Below are positions 1-6,990 of a DNA stretch of 64,000 nt, one piece after another; position 1 is the first letter of the stretch; each line of letters begins with the position of its first letter. The position numbers and the translations under genes were made by a program. A model generated the notes under the pieces. It was not told the origin of the DNA, did no database searches, and saw only the letters and a list, made by a program, of their open reading frames with translations. Source of the stretch: Vicinamibacterales bacterium. GTDB lineage: Bacteria; Acidobacteriota; Vicinamibacteria; Vicinamibacterales; UBA2999. The DNA lies in NCBI GenBank assembly GCA_030680175.1, contig JAUXWO010000089.1:20687-84686 (forward strand), read 5' to 3'.

Positions 1-453
1 CGGGCGGTACTCGTCGGGGTACTTGCGGCCGGGGGCGCCGAAGTGGCGCCGCCAGCCCGAGCGGAGCTGCAGGCGGTAGGCGTGCTGCAGGGCGTGGCCG
101 CACTCGTGCCGCAGGATCTTGAGGCAGGCGTCGGCGGTGCCGCCTTCCACCTCGAGCATCTGCGTGCGTTCGAGCCGCATGAGCTTGGGGTGGCCGAGGT
201 AGAAGGGCACGGCGATGCCCGGCACGCCGTCGGGTGTGAACCACTCGGTGGAGAACCAGAAGTGCGGACGGAAGCGGAGGCCGCGGCGCTCGAGGTCCTG
301 CTCGAGCTGCGCGATGCCCGTCGCGACCCACGTGCCCTCGATCGTGAGCCCGAGGTCGCGCATCCGCAGGTCGAGCAGCCGCGACTGCGGCCACCGCGTC
401 CAGGCCTTCCGCGCGACGCCCGGCCGCGACGGCTTCCTGTTGGCGCGCGTCAT
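1..453 (-). CDS. putative zinc-binding metallopeptidase (C-terminus outside window)
   Basis: The reading frame is open from the ATG at 453 to the window edge, giving 151 codons of the N-terminal part. It contains LRHECGHALQHAYRL around residues 120-134, an HExxH-type zinc motif (HECGH), preceded by a stretch ending in a short GHPKLMRLERTQM segment. This matches the putative zinc-binding metallopeptidase proteins common in Acidobacteria and Planctomycetes. No signal peptide is visible; the N-terminus is basic. The methyltransferase upstream on the same strand overlaps it by 4 bases (ATGA), so the two are probably co-transcribed. Substrate is unknown, and any further metal ligands lie outside the window. 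Confidence 0.7.
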   Translation of the reverse strand, partial: MTRANRKPSRPGVARKAWTRWPQSRLLDLRMRDLGLTIEGTWVATGIAQLEQDLERRGLRFRPHFWFSTEWFTPDGVPGIAVPFYLGHPKLMRLERTQMLEVEGGTADACLKILRHECGHALQHAYRLQLRSGWRRHFGAPGRKYPDEYRP

Positions 454-1157
454 CGGTCGAAGTCTAGCATCCGGCTCCTGCGAAACGCGGCTTCGTAGAT
501 CACCGGTCCGCCGGTCCGCACCACCGCCTGCGCCGGGCGGTTCAGCTCGCGCAGAGGCACGGCGGGGTCCGGGTGGAAGCCGGCCGCCTGCAGTTCCCCG
601 ATCAGTTGGGCCTCGGTCAGGAAGCACTGCGGTTGCCCGGAGAACTGCGTGAAGACGAAGGGCTCGCCGGCGACGGGAGCCGCCGAGTCCGGGAGGGTGT
701 GGCGTGAGAAGGTGAAGACGAAGAGCGCCGCCCCGGGCTTCGCGACCCGGGCGCCCTCGCGCACGGCCTGCCGGAACTGCGCCGACGAGGACGCGAGGTT
801 CCAGATCCCGTGGGCGATCACCAGATCGGCCGTCGCATCCGGCACCGGAAGGCGCTCCATCGGCGCGGAGTGCCACTGCACGCGTGACGACAGGTCCTGG
901 TCGCGTGCGCGTGCGGCCGCCGCGTCCAGCATCGGCGACGACAGGTCCGTGCCCGTCACGAACCATCCCATCGCGGCGAGCGGGACGGCGTTGCGCGCGG
1001 CGCCGCAGCCGATGTCCAGCGCGGTGCCGGTCCCCCCGAGCCGCTCCAGTTCAGCCCGTGCGAAGGCCATGAGCACGTCGTTGGGAAGCGCGGTCGCAAA
1101 GCCGGCCACCGTGGCGGCCGTGCTCCACGGCGTGTCCGCCAGGGGGTCCACTACCAT
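450..1157 (-). CDS. class I SAM-dependent methyltransferase
   Basis: A 235-residue protein with a Rossmann-type methyltransferase fold. SAM motif I is LDIGCGAARN near residues 46-55, motif II an acidic GTDLSSPML loop, and a post-motif VIAHGIWN appears near residue 113. The closest known style is the UbiE/methyltransferase-11 group; the substrate cannot be read from sequence. It overlaps the metallopeptidase gene by 4 bases, suggesting translational coupling. A MITE-like repeat lies 5 bases upstream of its start, so its promoter must lie within or beyond that repeat. Confidence 0.82.
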   Translation of the reverse strand: MVVDPLADTPWSTAATVAGFATALPNDVLMAFARAELERLGGTGTALDIGCGAARNAVPLAAMGWFVTGTDLSSPMLDAAAARARDQDLSSRVQWHSAPMERLPVPDATADLVIAHGIWNLASSSAQFRQAVREGARVAKPGAALFVFTFSRHTLPDSAAPVAGEPFVFTQFSGQPQCFLTEAQLIGELQAAGFHPDPAVPLRELNRPAQAVVRTGGPVIYEAAFRRSRMLDFDR

Positions 1158-1162
1158 GCGTC

Positions 1163-1272
1163 CAAGTGGAGTGTATCGACTGAAGAGGGACTACCAGCGC
1201 CTCTGCTCAGCCGCGACTCTGCGGCCGCCCAACGGGCGGCCCGGTAGTAGACCGTCAACGACACCCCACTAG
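1163..1272. repeat. MITE-like CTAG-bounded repeat, copy 1
   Basis: One of four full-length copies in the window (others at 16560, 16667 and 44730). The element has imperfect terminal inverted repeats of about 30 bases starting CTAGTGGNGTGT, with an internal GC hairpin (GGCCGCCC AAC GGGCGGCC). Here the left end has decayed to CAAG while the right end keeps CTAG at 1269-1272. It lies between the divergent methyltransferase and MarR genes. It encodes no transposase, so any mobility would need an enzyme in trans. Confidence 0.8.
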
Positions 1273-1345
1273 TGTGCCATGGGCCGCCGTGGCGCCATAT
1301 GATCAGCATCAGGGCCGGGGAGGCGGGCACGCCGGACCGCAGGGG

Positions 1346-1374
1346 TTGACAACTTCGGAGTCCGAAGTTAGACT
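1346..1374 (+). promoter_or_regulatory. MarR promoter with embedded operator
   Basis: TTGACA at 1346-1351 and TAGACT at 1369-1374 are separated by exactly 17 bases. A perfect 19-base palindrome, AACTTCGGAGTCCGAAGTT (1351-1369), fills the spacer and touches both hexamers. A dimeric regulator bound there would occlude RNA polymerase. The expected transcription start falls about 7 bases after the -10 element, at or next to the GTG start at 1382, so the message is probably leaderless. Confidence 0.75.
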
Positions 1375-1381
1375 CCTCCCC

Positions 1382-2035
1382 GTGAGTCAGGACGCGCGCT
1401 CCCCACTCGATTCGCCCCCGCTCGACCGGCGCATCGCCACCGGCCTGCACAAACTGGGCCTCGCCCTCAAACACCAGACGTGGAGCCAGGCCAGCGCGCA
1501 CGGGCTGTCGCCCACGCAGGGACAGATTCTCGCGCTCCTCGCCGCCGAGGGTGCGCTCCGTGCCTCGGAGGTGGCCGAGCGCCTCGGCATCGGCCTCCCG
1601 ACGATCAGCGAAGCCGTCACCACACTGGCGGACAAGGGCTTGGTGCGGCGCACCCCGGACCGGCGCCATCCCCGGGCCCGCCTGCTGCGCCTGACGGCCG
1701 CCGGCACCCGCCTCTCGGGACAGGCCCGCGCGTGGCCGGAGTTCCTCACCCAGGCGGTCGGCACGTTGACGGACGCCGAACAAGCGACCCTGCTCACGGC
1801 GCTCGTGAAGATGATCCGCACACTGCAGGAGCAGGGGCAGATTCCGATCAGCCGCATGTGTGCCACCTGCACCCACTTCCGGCCGCACGTGCACGACGGC
1901 GACAGGCCGCACCACTGCGCCTTCGTCGACGCCCCGATGGGGGCGCCGCACCTCCGGCTCGACTGCGACGACCACGAACCGGCCCCTGCGGATCAACAGC
2001 GGACGGCCTGGGCCCGTTTCGCGAACACCGCCTGA
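1382..2035 (+). CDS. MarR-family regulator with C-terminal Cys/His cluster
   Basis: The GTG at 1382 gives 217 residues; it is chosen because it sits directly after the promoter and an upstream extension would cover the promoter itself. Winged-helix DNA-binding features are ASEVAERLGIGLPTISEAV followed by a KGLVRR-DRRHPRA wing. A C-terminal tail of about 45 residues carries CATCTHF, HHCAF and DCDDHE, a Cys/His set that could bind a metal or sense redox or NO. It is the first gene of an apparent operon with protoglobin and a redoxin. Autorepression through the palindrome in its promoter is inferred. Confidence 0.83.
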   Translation: MSQDARSPLDSPPLDRRIATGLHKLGLALKHQTWSQASAHGLSPTQGQILALLAAEGALRASEVAERLGIGLPTISEAVTTLADKGLVRRTPDRRHPRARLLRLTAAGTRLSGQARAWPEFLTQAVGTLTDAEQATLLTALVKMIRTLQEQGQIPISRMCATCTHFRPHVHDGDRPHHCAFVDAPMGAPHLRLDCDDHEPAPADQQRTAWARFANTA

Positions 2036-2112
2036 CCCCACGCACGCGTGCGTACCTCAACGGCAGGTGCCGGATGGGGAGACGTGTGCCCTGACGACGA
2101 AGAGAGGTGACT

Positions 2113-2703
2113 ATGACGACAGGAATACCCGGTTATACGGCAGGCACGCCGGCCGTCGCGCGCTCCCCGATCTCCCTCGACGACTTCGCATTGATGCAGA
2201 AGAGCGTGCTCTTCGGGGACGACGACGTGCGGGCGCTCCGTCAGTCCCATGATGTGGTGAAGGACCAGGTCGAGGCGATCCTCGACGTGTGGTACGGATT
2301 CGTCGGGTCGCAGCCGCACCTGCTGGCGTCGTTCACGCACAAGGACAGCGGTGAGCCCCTCGGCGACTACCTCGGCGGCGTGCGCCGCCGCTTCGGTCAG
2401 TGGATTCTCGACACCGCGCGTGCCGACTACAACCAGGCGTGGCTCGACTACCAGCACGAGATCGGCCTGCGGCACCACCGGGCGAAGAAGAACCTGACCG
2501 ACGGGGCCGCCTCGACCGCCCTCGTGCCGTTCCGCGACCTGTTCCTCCTCGTCGTCCCGGTGACGACGACCCTGAAGCCGTTCCTCACCAGGGGCGGCCA
2601 CAGCGCGGCCGAGGTCGACGCCATGCACGCGGCCTGGGTGAAGTCGTGCCTGCTCCAACTGACGCTCTGGAGCCATCCGTACGTGAAGGACGGAGACTTC
2701 TGA
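2113..2703 (+). CDS. protoglobin-like heme protein
   Basis: The ATG at 2113, with AGAGAGG just upstream, gives 196 residues; an in-frame GTG at 2107 is less likely. The sequence matches single-domain protoglobins: an N-terminal helix with SLDDFALMQKSVLF, DVWYGFV, and a probable proximal heme histidine in WLDYQHEIGLRHHR near residue 117. Protoglobins bind O2, CO and NO. The neighbours (a Cys-tailed MarR regulator and a redoxin) suggest a small gas- or redox-stress operon. Its stop codon overlaps the next start by one base (TGATG). Confidence 0.85.
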   Translation: MTTGIPGYTAGTPAVARSPISLDDFALMQKSVLFGDDDVRALRQSHDVVKDQVEAILDVWYGFVGSQPHLLASFTHKDSGEPLGDYLGGVRRRFGQWILDTARADYNQAWLDYQHEIGLRHHRAKKNLTDGAASTALVPFRDLFLLVVPVTTTLKPFLTRGGHSAAEVDAMHAAWVKSCLLQLTLWSHPYVKDGDF

Positions 2704-3263
2704 TGGCGCCGCCCGCTGCACCTCGGTGGTCAACGAGGCGCTGGTTCAACACGCCCGATCCGCTGACGCTCGAGGCGCTGCGCGGGCGCGTGGTGATGCT
2801 CCATGCGTTCCAGATGTTGTGTCCCGGCTGCGTGTCGCACGGCATTCCGCAGGCGCAGCGGGTGGCCAGCCAGTTCGCCGACGCGCCCCTGACCGTCGTG
2901 GGCCTGCATACGGTCTTCGAGCACCACGACGTGATGGGCCCGGCCGCGCTGGAGGTGTTCCTCCACGAGTACCGGGTCCGGTTCCCGGTCGCGATCGATC
3001 AGGAGGGTCCGGCGGGCGACCCGACGCCGCAGACGATGCGGGCGTACGGCATGCGCGGCACGCCCACGGTGGTCCTGATCGACGCGGCCGGCCGGATCCG
3101 CCAGCAGGTCTTCGGGATCTATGACGACCTGCAACTCGGCCGTGATCTCGGCGCGCTGATCACCGAGGCCACGATGGAGGGACACCGTCCTTCCGAAAGG
3201 GACCTGCGAGCTGCGCCAACACCTGGATGCGACGAGGCCGGCTGCGCCATCGACCCTGAGTAG
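2703..3263 (+). CDS. thioredoxin-like redoxin (CPGC active site)
   Basis: A 186-residue cytoplasmic-looking protein with a thioredoxin fold. The redox motif LCPGCVSHGIPQ occurs near residue 40, the cis-Pro loop GTPTVVLID near residue 120, and a C-terminal tail carries CDEAGC. It resembles the TlpA/AhpC-type redoxin group that includes proteins with no signal peptide. It starts within the protoglobin stop codon, so the two are translationally coupled. Substrate is unknown; a role in repairing oxidative or nitrosative damage fits the operon. Confidence 0.8.
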   Translation: MAPPAAPRWSTRRWFNTPDPLTLEALRGRVVMLHAFQMLCPGCVSHGIPQAQRVASQFADAPLTVVGLHTVFEHHDVMGPAALEVFLHEYRVRFPVAIDQEGPAGDPTPQTMRAYGMRGTPTVVLIDAAGRIRQQVFGIYDDLQLGRDLGALITEATMEGHRPSERDLRAAPTPGCDEAGCAIDPE

Positions 3264-3314
3264 CCGGCATCGTACCGGCACTCAGGTCCGCGCGGGCCGC
3301 GGCATCCGTCGCGG

Positions 3315-3746
3315 TCAGTCCGCCGGGCGCTTCTGCAGGGACTCGAGATGCGAGATGAGCGCGTCGATGCGCGCCTGGGCGCCGGCCCCGTCCACACCGC
3401 GACCGCGCATGAATGCCCATCCCCAGACGGGCATCTCGGTGGTCCCATGCACCGGCACATGGCGCCCCTCGATGATCTGCCTCAGGCGTTCGCGCGGGAA
3501 CACGCCCCCGTTGCGGAGGGCGTACGCGGTGAGGTCGGGGGGGATGCCGCGCAGCTGCTCGGCCACCGGGCCGGCGCCGCGCGCGTCCACTCCGTGACAG
3601 CTCGCACAATGCGCCCGGAAGAGATCCGCGCCGGCCGTCGGCGTCGATGCCAGGAGGCACGGGGGCGTGGGCTCCCTGGGCGAGTGGCTGCCGGCTGCGG
3701 TGGACGCCAGGGCCACGCCGAGGGCGACGACGAGGACGTTGCGCAT
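3315..3746 (-). CDS. secreted monoheme cytochrome c
   Basis: From the ATG at 3746 the protein has 143 residues: signal peptide MRNVLVVALGVALASTAAGS, heme-binding CASCH near residue 48, and a probable axial methionine in GTTEMPVWGW near residue 105. A second in-frame ATG at 3794 follows a strong AGGAGAG site and would add 16 residues (MPESTPRHD...). That upstream start lies in a leader duplicated at 14770-15000. It probably acts as a periplasmic electron carrier; its partner is not evident nearby. Confidence 0.8.
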   Translation of the reverse strand: MRNVLVVALGVALASTAAGSHSPREPTPPCLLASTPTAGADLFRAHCASCHGVDARGAGPVAEQLRGIPPDLTAYALRNGGVFPRERLRQIIEGRHVPVHGTTEMPVWGWAFMRGRGVDGAGAQARIDALISHLESLQKRPAD

Positions 3747-3767
3747 GTGTGAACTCCCTGATGTGCT

Positions 3768-4005
3768 GTCGTGTCTGGGAGTGGACTCGGGCATGCGTGC
3801 TCTCCTGCCGGGCATGCCCGGCTTCGGCCAGCGGCCGGCGCACACACGGGGCACTGCGTCACTCCGAAGCAACACCGGGGCCAGACCGGCCTGCCCGGCA
3901 ATTCGCCGGCTCCGAGGGGGATCCTCGGACTGATTCGGACTGATGCCGGGTCTCCGGCACCGCTTCACGCCTCCACGGCGTCGCCCGGCCTCGTGCGCCG
4001 TGCAC
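3768..4005 (-). repeat. duplicated leader element, copy 1 (possible structured RNA)
   Basis: About 238 bases are closely similar to 14770-15000 in the same orientation relative to a minus-strand gene. Read on the minus strand it holds small hairpins (GACGCC GTGGA GGCGTG and GCCGG AGA CCCGGC), a conserved GGCCCCGGTGTTGCTT block, then AGGAGAG, a 5-base spacer and ATGCCCGAG. Both copies therefore end in an SD and start codon reading MPE(S/P)T(P/R)RHD in frame with the gene behind. It is interpreted as a portable 5' leader. The far end also lies just upstream of the plus-strand gene at 4041. Confidence 0.55.
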
Positions 4006-4040
4006 CACACGATCTCGTGTACCCTCGTGGCGGAGGCAAC

Positions 4041-4709
4041 ATGAACGAGACCGATCGCCGGCTTGCCCGGGACGTCTCCGGCCATTCCGTCCGCGTCGAG
4101 GTGGCACCCGCCCTCGACGGACGCAACCGGCTCACCACGGCCTTTCGCATCATCCTGGCCATCCCGCATCTGATCCTCGTCGGCGGGCCCATCGCGGCCG
4201 GGATCTCGTGGTCGTCCGCCAGCGACGCACGGACGAGCGCCGGCGGCGGCGGCCTCCTCGGCGTCGTCGCGACGGTCTGCGCGATCATCTCGTGGTTCGC
4301 CATCGTCTTCACGGGACGCCACCCGCAGGGGCTGTGGGATCTCACGGCGTACTACCTGCGGTGGCGCGTGCGCGCGGGCGCCTACACGGCGCTGCTGCGC
4401 GACGAGTACCCGCCCTTTGGAGAGGGCCCGTACCCGGCGGAGCTCACGGTCGCCCCGCCCGTCACGCCCCGCAACCGATGGACGGTGGCATTTCGCCTGG
4501 TGCTGGTATTGCCGCACCTGCTGGTCGTCTGGCTCCTCGGTTTCGTGTGGGCGCTCACGAGCCTCTTCGCGTGGGTCAGCATCCTCGTCACGGGGCGGTA
4601 CCCGACCGCGATGTACGGCTTCGGCGTGGGCATGCTGCGCTGGAGCTCGCGGGTGGAGGCGTACCTGCTGCTGCTCGACGACGAGTACCCGCCGTTCGCG
4701 CTGGAATAG
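4041..4709 (+). CDS. DUF4389-type membrane protein
   Basis: A 222-residue protein starting at an ATG preceded by GGAGG. It has two internally similar halves, each with a hydrophobic segment ending in FTGRHPQGLWDL or VTGRYPTAMYGF, then R(W)...YxxLLxDEYPPF. At least four membrane spans are visible (near residues 33-52, 70-92, 153-175 and 178-195). This is the layout of DUF4389 proteins, whose function is unknown. The internal repetition suggests an ancient duplication. Confidence 0.75.
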   Translation: MNETDRRLARDVSGHSVRVEVAPALDGRNRLTTAFRIILAIPHLILVGGPIAAGISWSSASDARTSAGGGGLLGVVATVCAIISWFAIVFTGRHPQGLWDLTAYYLRWRVRAGAYTALLRDEYPPFGEGPYPAELTVAPPVTPRNRWTVAFRLVLVLPHLLVVWLLGFVWALTSLFAWVSILVTGRYPTAMYGFGVGMLRWSSRVEAYLLLLDDEYPPFALE

Positions 4710-5116
4710 GGACCGCGATCGCGCGTCGCGTGTCGTGAAGGGCCTGCGGCGAGGTGGGAGAAGGCAGACGCCCGGCGGCCGGCCTGCGGCCGGTCGGCAC
4801 GGGCGTCTTGGGGTGCGTGGGTCTGCCACGCGTCCCGGCAGGAGCCGGGACTCTGCTCTTGACTGAGTCCTTCTTGACTGACTCCTTCTTGACTGAGCCC
4901 TTCTTGGCCGAGTGCTAAGTGACTGAGCACTCGCAGCACGTCTGCCGGTGGCGCCGCGAAAGCGGGGTGGCCGCACGGGTGCCGCCACCCCGGCTACGTT
5001 GCGCCGATCTAGTCCGGTGGCATTTCCATCAGCACCTCCGAATTCCGAGAGAGGCGTCGCTACCCCTATGGATAGGCATCGAGAGGCTGTCTGTCAAGGG
5101 GTGACGCCGCACCCAC
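4710..5116. other. intergenic stretch without a gene
   Basis: No convincing coding frame is seen between the DUF4389 gene and the tRNA. The stretch holds a GC hairpin around GGCCGGCCTGCGGCCGGTC (4779-4797) that may end transcription of the DUF4389 gene, and the tandem repeats described separately. Confidence 0.5.
4856..4933. repeat. 15-bp tandem repeats with adjoining hairpin
   Basis: Four units of 15 bases (4856-4870, 4871-4885, 4886-4900 and a diverged 4901-4915) follow the consensus TTCTTGACTGAGTCC. They run into a perfect inverted repeat, CGAGTGCT (4909-4916) and AGCACTCG (4926-4933), with a 9-base spacer. The arms resemble a CIRCE element turned inside out, but no heat-shock gene is adjacent. 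Confidence 0.55.
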
Positions 5117-5193
5117 GCGCCTGCAGCTCAGTTGGATAGAGCATCGGCCTTCTAAGCTGGGGGCCACAGGTTCGAGTCCTGCCGAGCGCGCCA
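5117..5193 (+). tRNA. tRNA-Arg (anticodon TCT), somewhat degenerate
   Basis: The 77 bases fold as a tRNA: acceptor GCGCCTG with CGAGCGC, D arm GCTC-GAGC, anticodon loop CTTCTAA (TCT, Arg), T loop TTCGAGT, and an encoded CCA at 5191-5193. Departures from consensus are C instead of T at position 8, a C-A mismatch inside the acceptor stem, and an A-C pair closing the T stem. It could be a functional minor tRNA-Arg or a decaying copy. Confidence 0.68.
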
Positions 5194-5228
5194 ATGTTCT
5201 CCTTTCACGATGGGGCAGGGCCGGACGC

Positions 5229-5342
5229 GATCTGGCAGCCCGCTTCACCACAGCACAGCTTGCCGTGCTCGAGAAGATCAGTCGGGCCGACATCGTCACA
5301 CTGCCGCGGCAGGAGGCGCTCGTCATGGCCGGCCCCGCTTGA
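5229..5342 (+). pseudogene. possible 3' remnant of an unidentified gene
   Basis: In one frame this stretch reads as protein-like (DLAARFTTAQLAVLEKISRA through VTLPRQEALVMAGPA, then TGA), but there is no start codon between it and the tRNA just upstream. It may be the tail of a gene cut off at the tRNA. Identity is unknown, and chance coding in GC-rich DNA cannot be excluded. Confidence 0.22.
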
Positions 5343-5462
5343 ACGGTTGGCATCGACTATGAATATGGCTGCTCGTTGACGATCCGCGCGGCGGGTCATG
5401 GCGCCGGCTACGACCGACCGACTCGGCCGGTCATCGCGCCTCAGTAACCTCAGGAGTGAACC

Positions 5463-5672
5463 ATGGCGACATCGACCACCACCCGACGACGGCCGGCCAC
5501 CAAGCGGTCCGTGACCAAAGCGCCAGCACCGGGGCCCGGCGCCAGCCACCACGAGATCGCTCGGCGGTCCTACGAACTCTTCCAGGCACGCGGCGCCGGG
5601 GATGGCCACGACCTCGACGACTGGCTGCAGGCGGAGCGCGAAACCGGCGCACGCGGCTCGGAAGAATCCTAA
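5463..5672 (+). CDS. DUF2934 small protein
   Basis: A 69-residue protein with AGGAG upstream of the ATG. After a basic Thr/Arg-rich head it contains HHEIARRSYELFQARGAG and DLDDWLQAERE, the signature of DUF2934, a short domain abundant in Acidobacteria and Proteobacteria and often found beside stress genes. Function is unknown. Its stop overlaps the convergent HhH gene by 4 bases. Confidence 0.72.
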   Translation: MATSTTTRRRPATKRSVTKAPAPGPGASHHEIARRSYELFQARGAGDGHDLDDWLQAERETGARGSEES

Positions 5673-6622
5673 GGAGGAGCGGGCGCGAGTCGGGCATGGC
5701 GCGTGGCTCGCGCGTCGTCAACGCACTCCGCTTCGCGCCCACGGACGATACGACGGCCCTGCAATGGGCCGCGCCCCGCGGTGATCACCGTGTATTGGCG
5801 CTCCCCGCGCCCGTCATCGCTGTAGATGACCACCCAGTCGTCGGTCCGCCCGAGTCGATGGGCGAAGGCCGTGTTGGAGAACAGCGCGGTGTAGTGGCGG
5901 CGTCCGCGCGTCGTATGGAGAATCGGCAGCCACGCCGCGCGCGAGGGATTGAACCGGCGGGGCGCAATCTTCACCAACTGTCCTGCCGTGGCCTTCTCAC
6001 GGTACTCACGGTCGACGTCGAGAATCTCCTGGACCGAAGGCGGGCCGTTGCGCCCCGACGCCGGCGGCGGCTTGACGCGCGACAGGCGGTGCGCCAGAGA
6101 GTCGCGGATGCCGGCCAGCCGCTTCTGGCCCAGTCCGGCCATCTGCTCGAGCCGGCCGTCATGGGCGGCCGCTTCGAGATCTTCGAGTGTGTCGAGTCCC
6201 AGCTCGTGGTGGAGCCGGTCCGCGGTCGTTCGTCCAATGCCGGGGACGGACGTCAGCAGCGTGGCGGGATCGCTTTCGCCCCGAAGCCGTTCCAGCATCG
6301 CCAGGCGCCCTCGCGCGAGCATGTCTCGAATGGCCCGCGCGATGCTCTCGCCGACGCCGGGCAGCGCCTGAAGTCCTTCCAGTCCTTCCTGAGCGACGAT
6401 GTCCGACACGGGCCGCGGCCACCGCCGCACCGTCCCGGCGGCGCGCTGGTAGGCGCGCACCCGGAACCGGCTGGCTCCCTGCGTGGCCAGCAGCTGCGCA
6501 ACCTCCTCGAGCCGGCCGGCGATGTCCTCGTTCAGCCGCTCAGCCAGACGCTGCTCCACCCGCAACCCCTCGTCGCGCGACATCAATAGGCCCTGGCCTG
6601 AGTTGTCGTCGACACCGGCCAT
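5669..6622 (-). CDS. helix-hairpin-helix protein related to the DNA polymerase X N-terminus
   Basis: A 317-residue protein whose first half resembles the N-terminal 8-kDa and HhH region of polX-type polymerases: a helical ASRFRVRAYQRAA segment, LPGVGESIARAIRDML and a second hairpin SVPGIGRTTADRLHHEL. The polymerase palm is absent. The C-terminal half (about residues 195-300) has IAPRRFNPSRAAWLP and HYTALFSNTAFAHRLG, seen in acidobacterial proteins of unknown function. DNA binding is likely; an enzymatic role is unproven. A second in-frame ATG 13 codons in could be the real start. Confidence 0.7.
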   Translation of the reverse strand: MAGVDDNSGQGLLMSRDEGLRVEQRLAERLNEDIAGRLEEVAQLLATQGASRFRVRAYQRAAGTVRRWPRPVSDIVAQEGLEGLQALPGVGESIARAIRDMLARGRLAMLERLRGESDPATLLTSVPGIGRTTADRLHHELGLDTLEDLEAAAHDGRLEQMAGLGQKRLAGIRDSLAHRLSRVKPPPASGRNGPPSVQEILDVDREYREKATAGQLVKIAPRRFNPSRAAWLPILHTTRGRRHYTALFSNTAFAHRLGRTDDWVVIYSDDGRGERQYTVITAGRGPLQGRRIVRGREAECVDDARATRHARLAPAPP

Positions 6623-6658
6623 CGGGCGGGCCCGCTCTGGCTCCTGATGCCAGCCGCC

Positions 6659-6679
6659 CGGAATGCATCATGCATTCCG
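6659..6679. promoter_or_regulatory. 21-bp perfect palindrome, candidate operator
   Basis: The arms CGGAATGCAT and ATGCATTCCG flank a central C. It lies in the 368-base gap between the divergent HhH gene and the cyclopropane synthase gene, about 37 bases upstream of the HhH start. The rest of the gap (6680-6990) shows no clear gene. Confidence 0.45.
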
Positions 6680-6990
6680 CGCGCCAGCCTGTCTGCCTCG
6701 TGAGCCGAGCGCCTGGAGAGATCGCGAATCGAACGTGTGCCAGATCAGGTGACCTCAGGGCACTGTATTTGCACCTCATGCATGCTGTGAAAGACGTGCC
6801 CTGGTACGAGGATTCGGCGGAGTCCCCTCTCGAGCGCCGATACGCCCGTGGAGCGACTGATCGGCAGGAGCTCCAGGGAGCGCGTCGCACAGATTCCGCG
6901 GCTGACTTCGATGGGGTCGAGAAAGTTCGCAGTCATTGCGAGGTTTCTCTGAATCGCCAGGCAGGGACACGGGCCAACCGCCTGTCGCCT

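Noticed and set aside
1151..2041. Minus-strand 296-codon frame opposite the MarR gene
   Set aside because: Antisense shadow that also runs through the MITE-like repeat.
4856..4915. CRISPR array
   Set aside because: The units are contiguous 15-base tandem repeats without spacers, and no cas gene is present anywhere in the window.
4909..4933. CIRCE heat-shock operator
   Set aside because: The arms are in the inverted order (GAGTGCT...AGCACTC rather than TTAGCACTC...GAGTGCTAA) and no heat-shock gene follows.
3315..4988. Minus-strand frame of 557 codons ending in the cytochrome c gene
   Set aside because: Only the C-terminal 143 residues are cytochrome c, with their own signal peptide; the rest is antisense to the DUF4389 gene and the leader repeat.
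6187..6990. N-terminal extension of the cyclopropane synthase frame
   Set aside because: The upstream 268 codons overlap the HhH gene and show no similarity to the synthase family; a start near 6991 gives the usual length.
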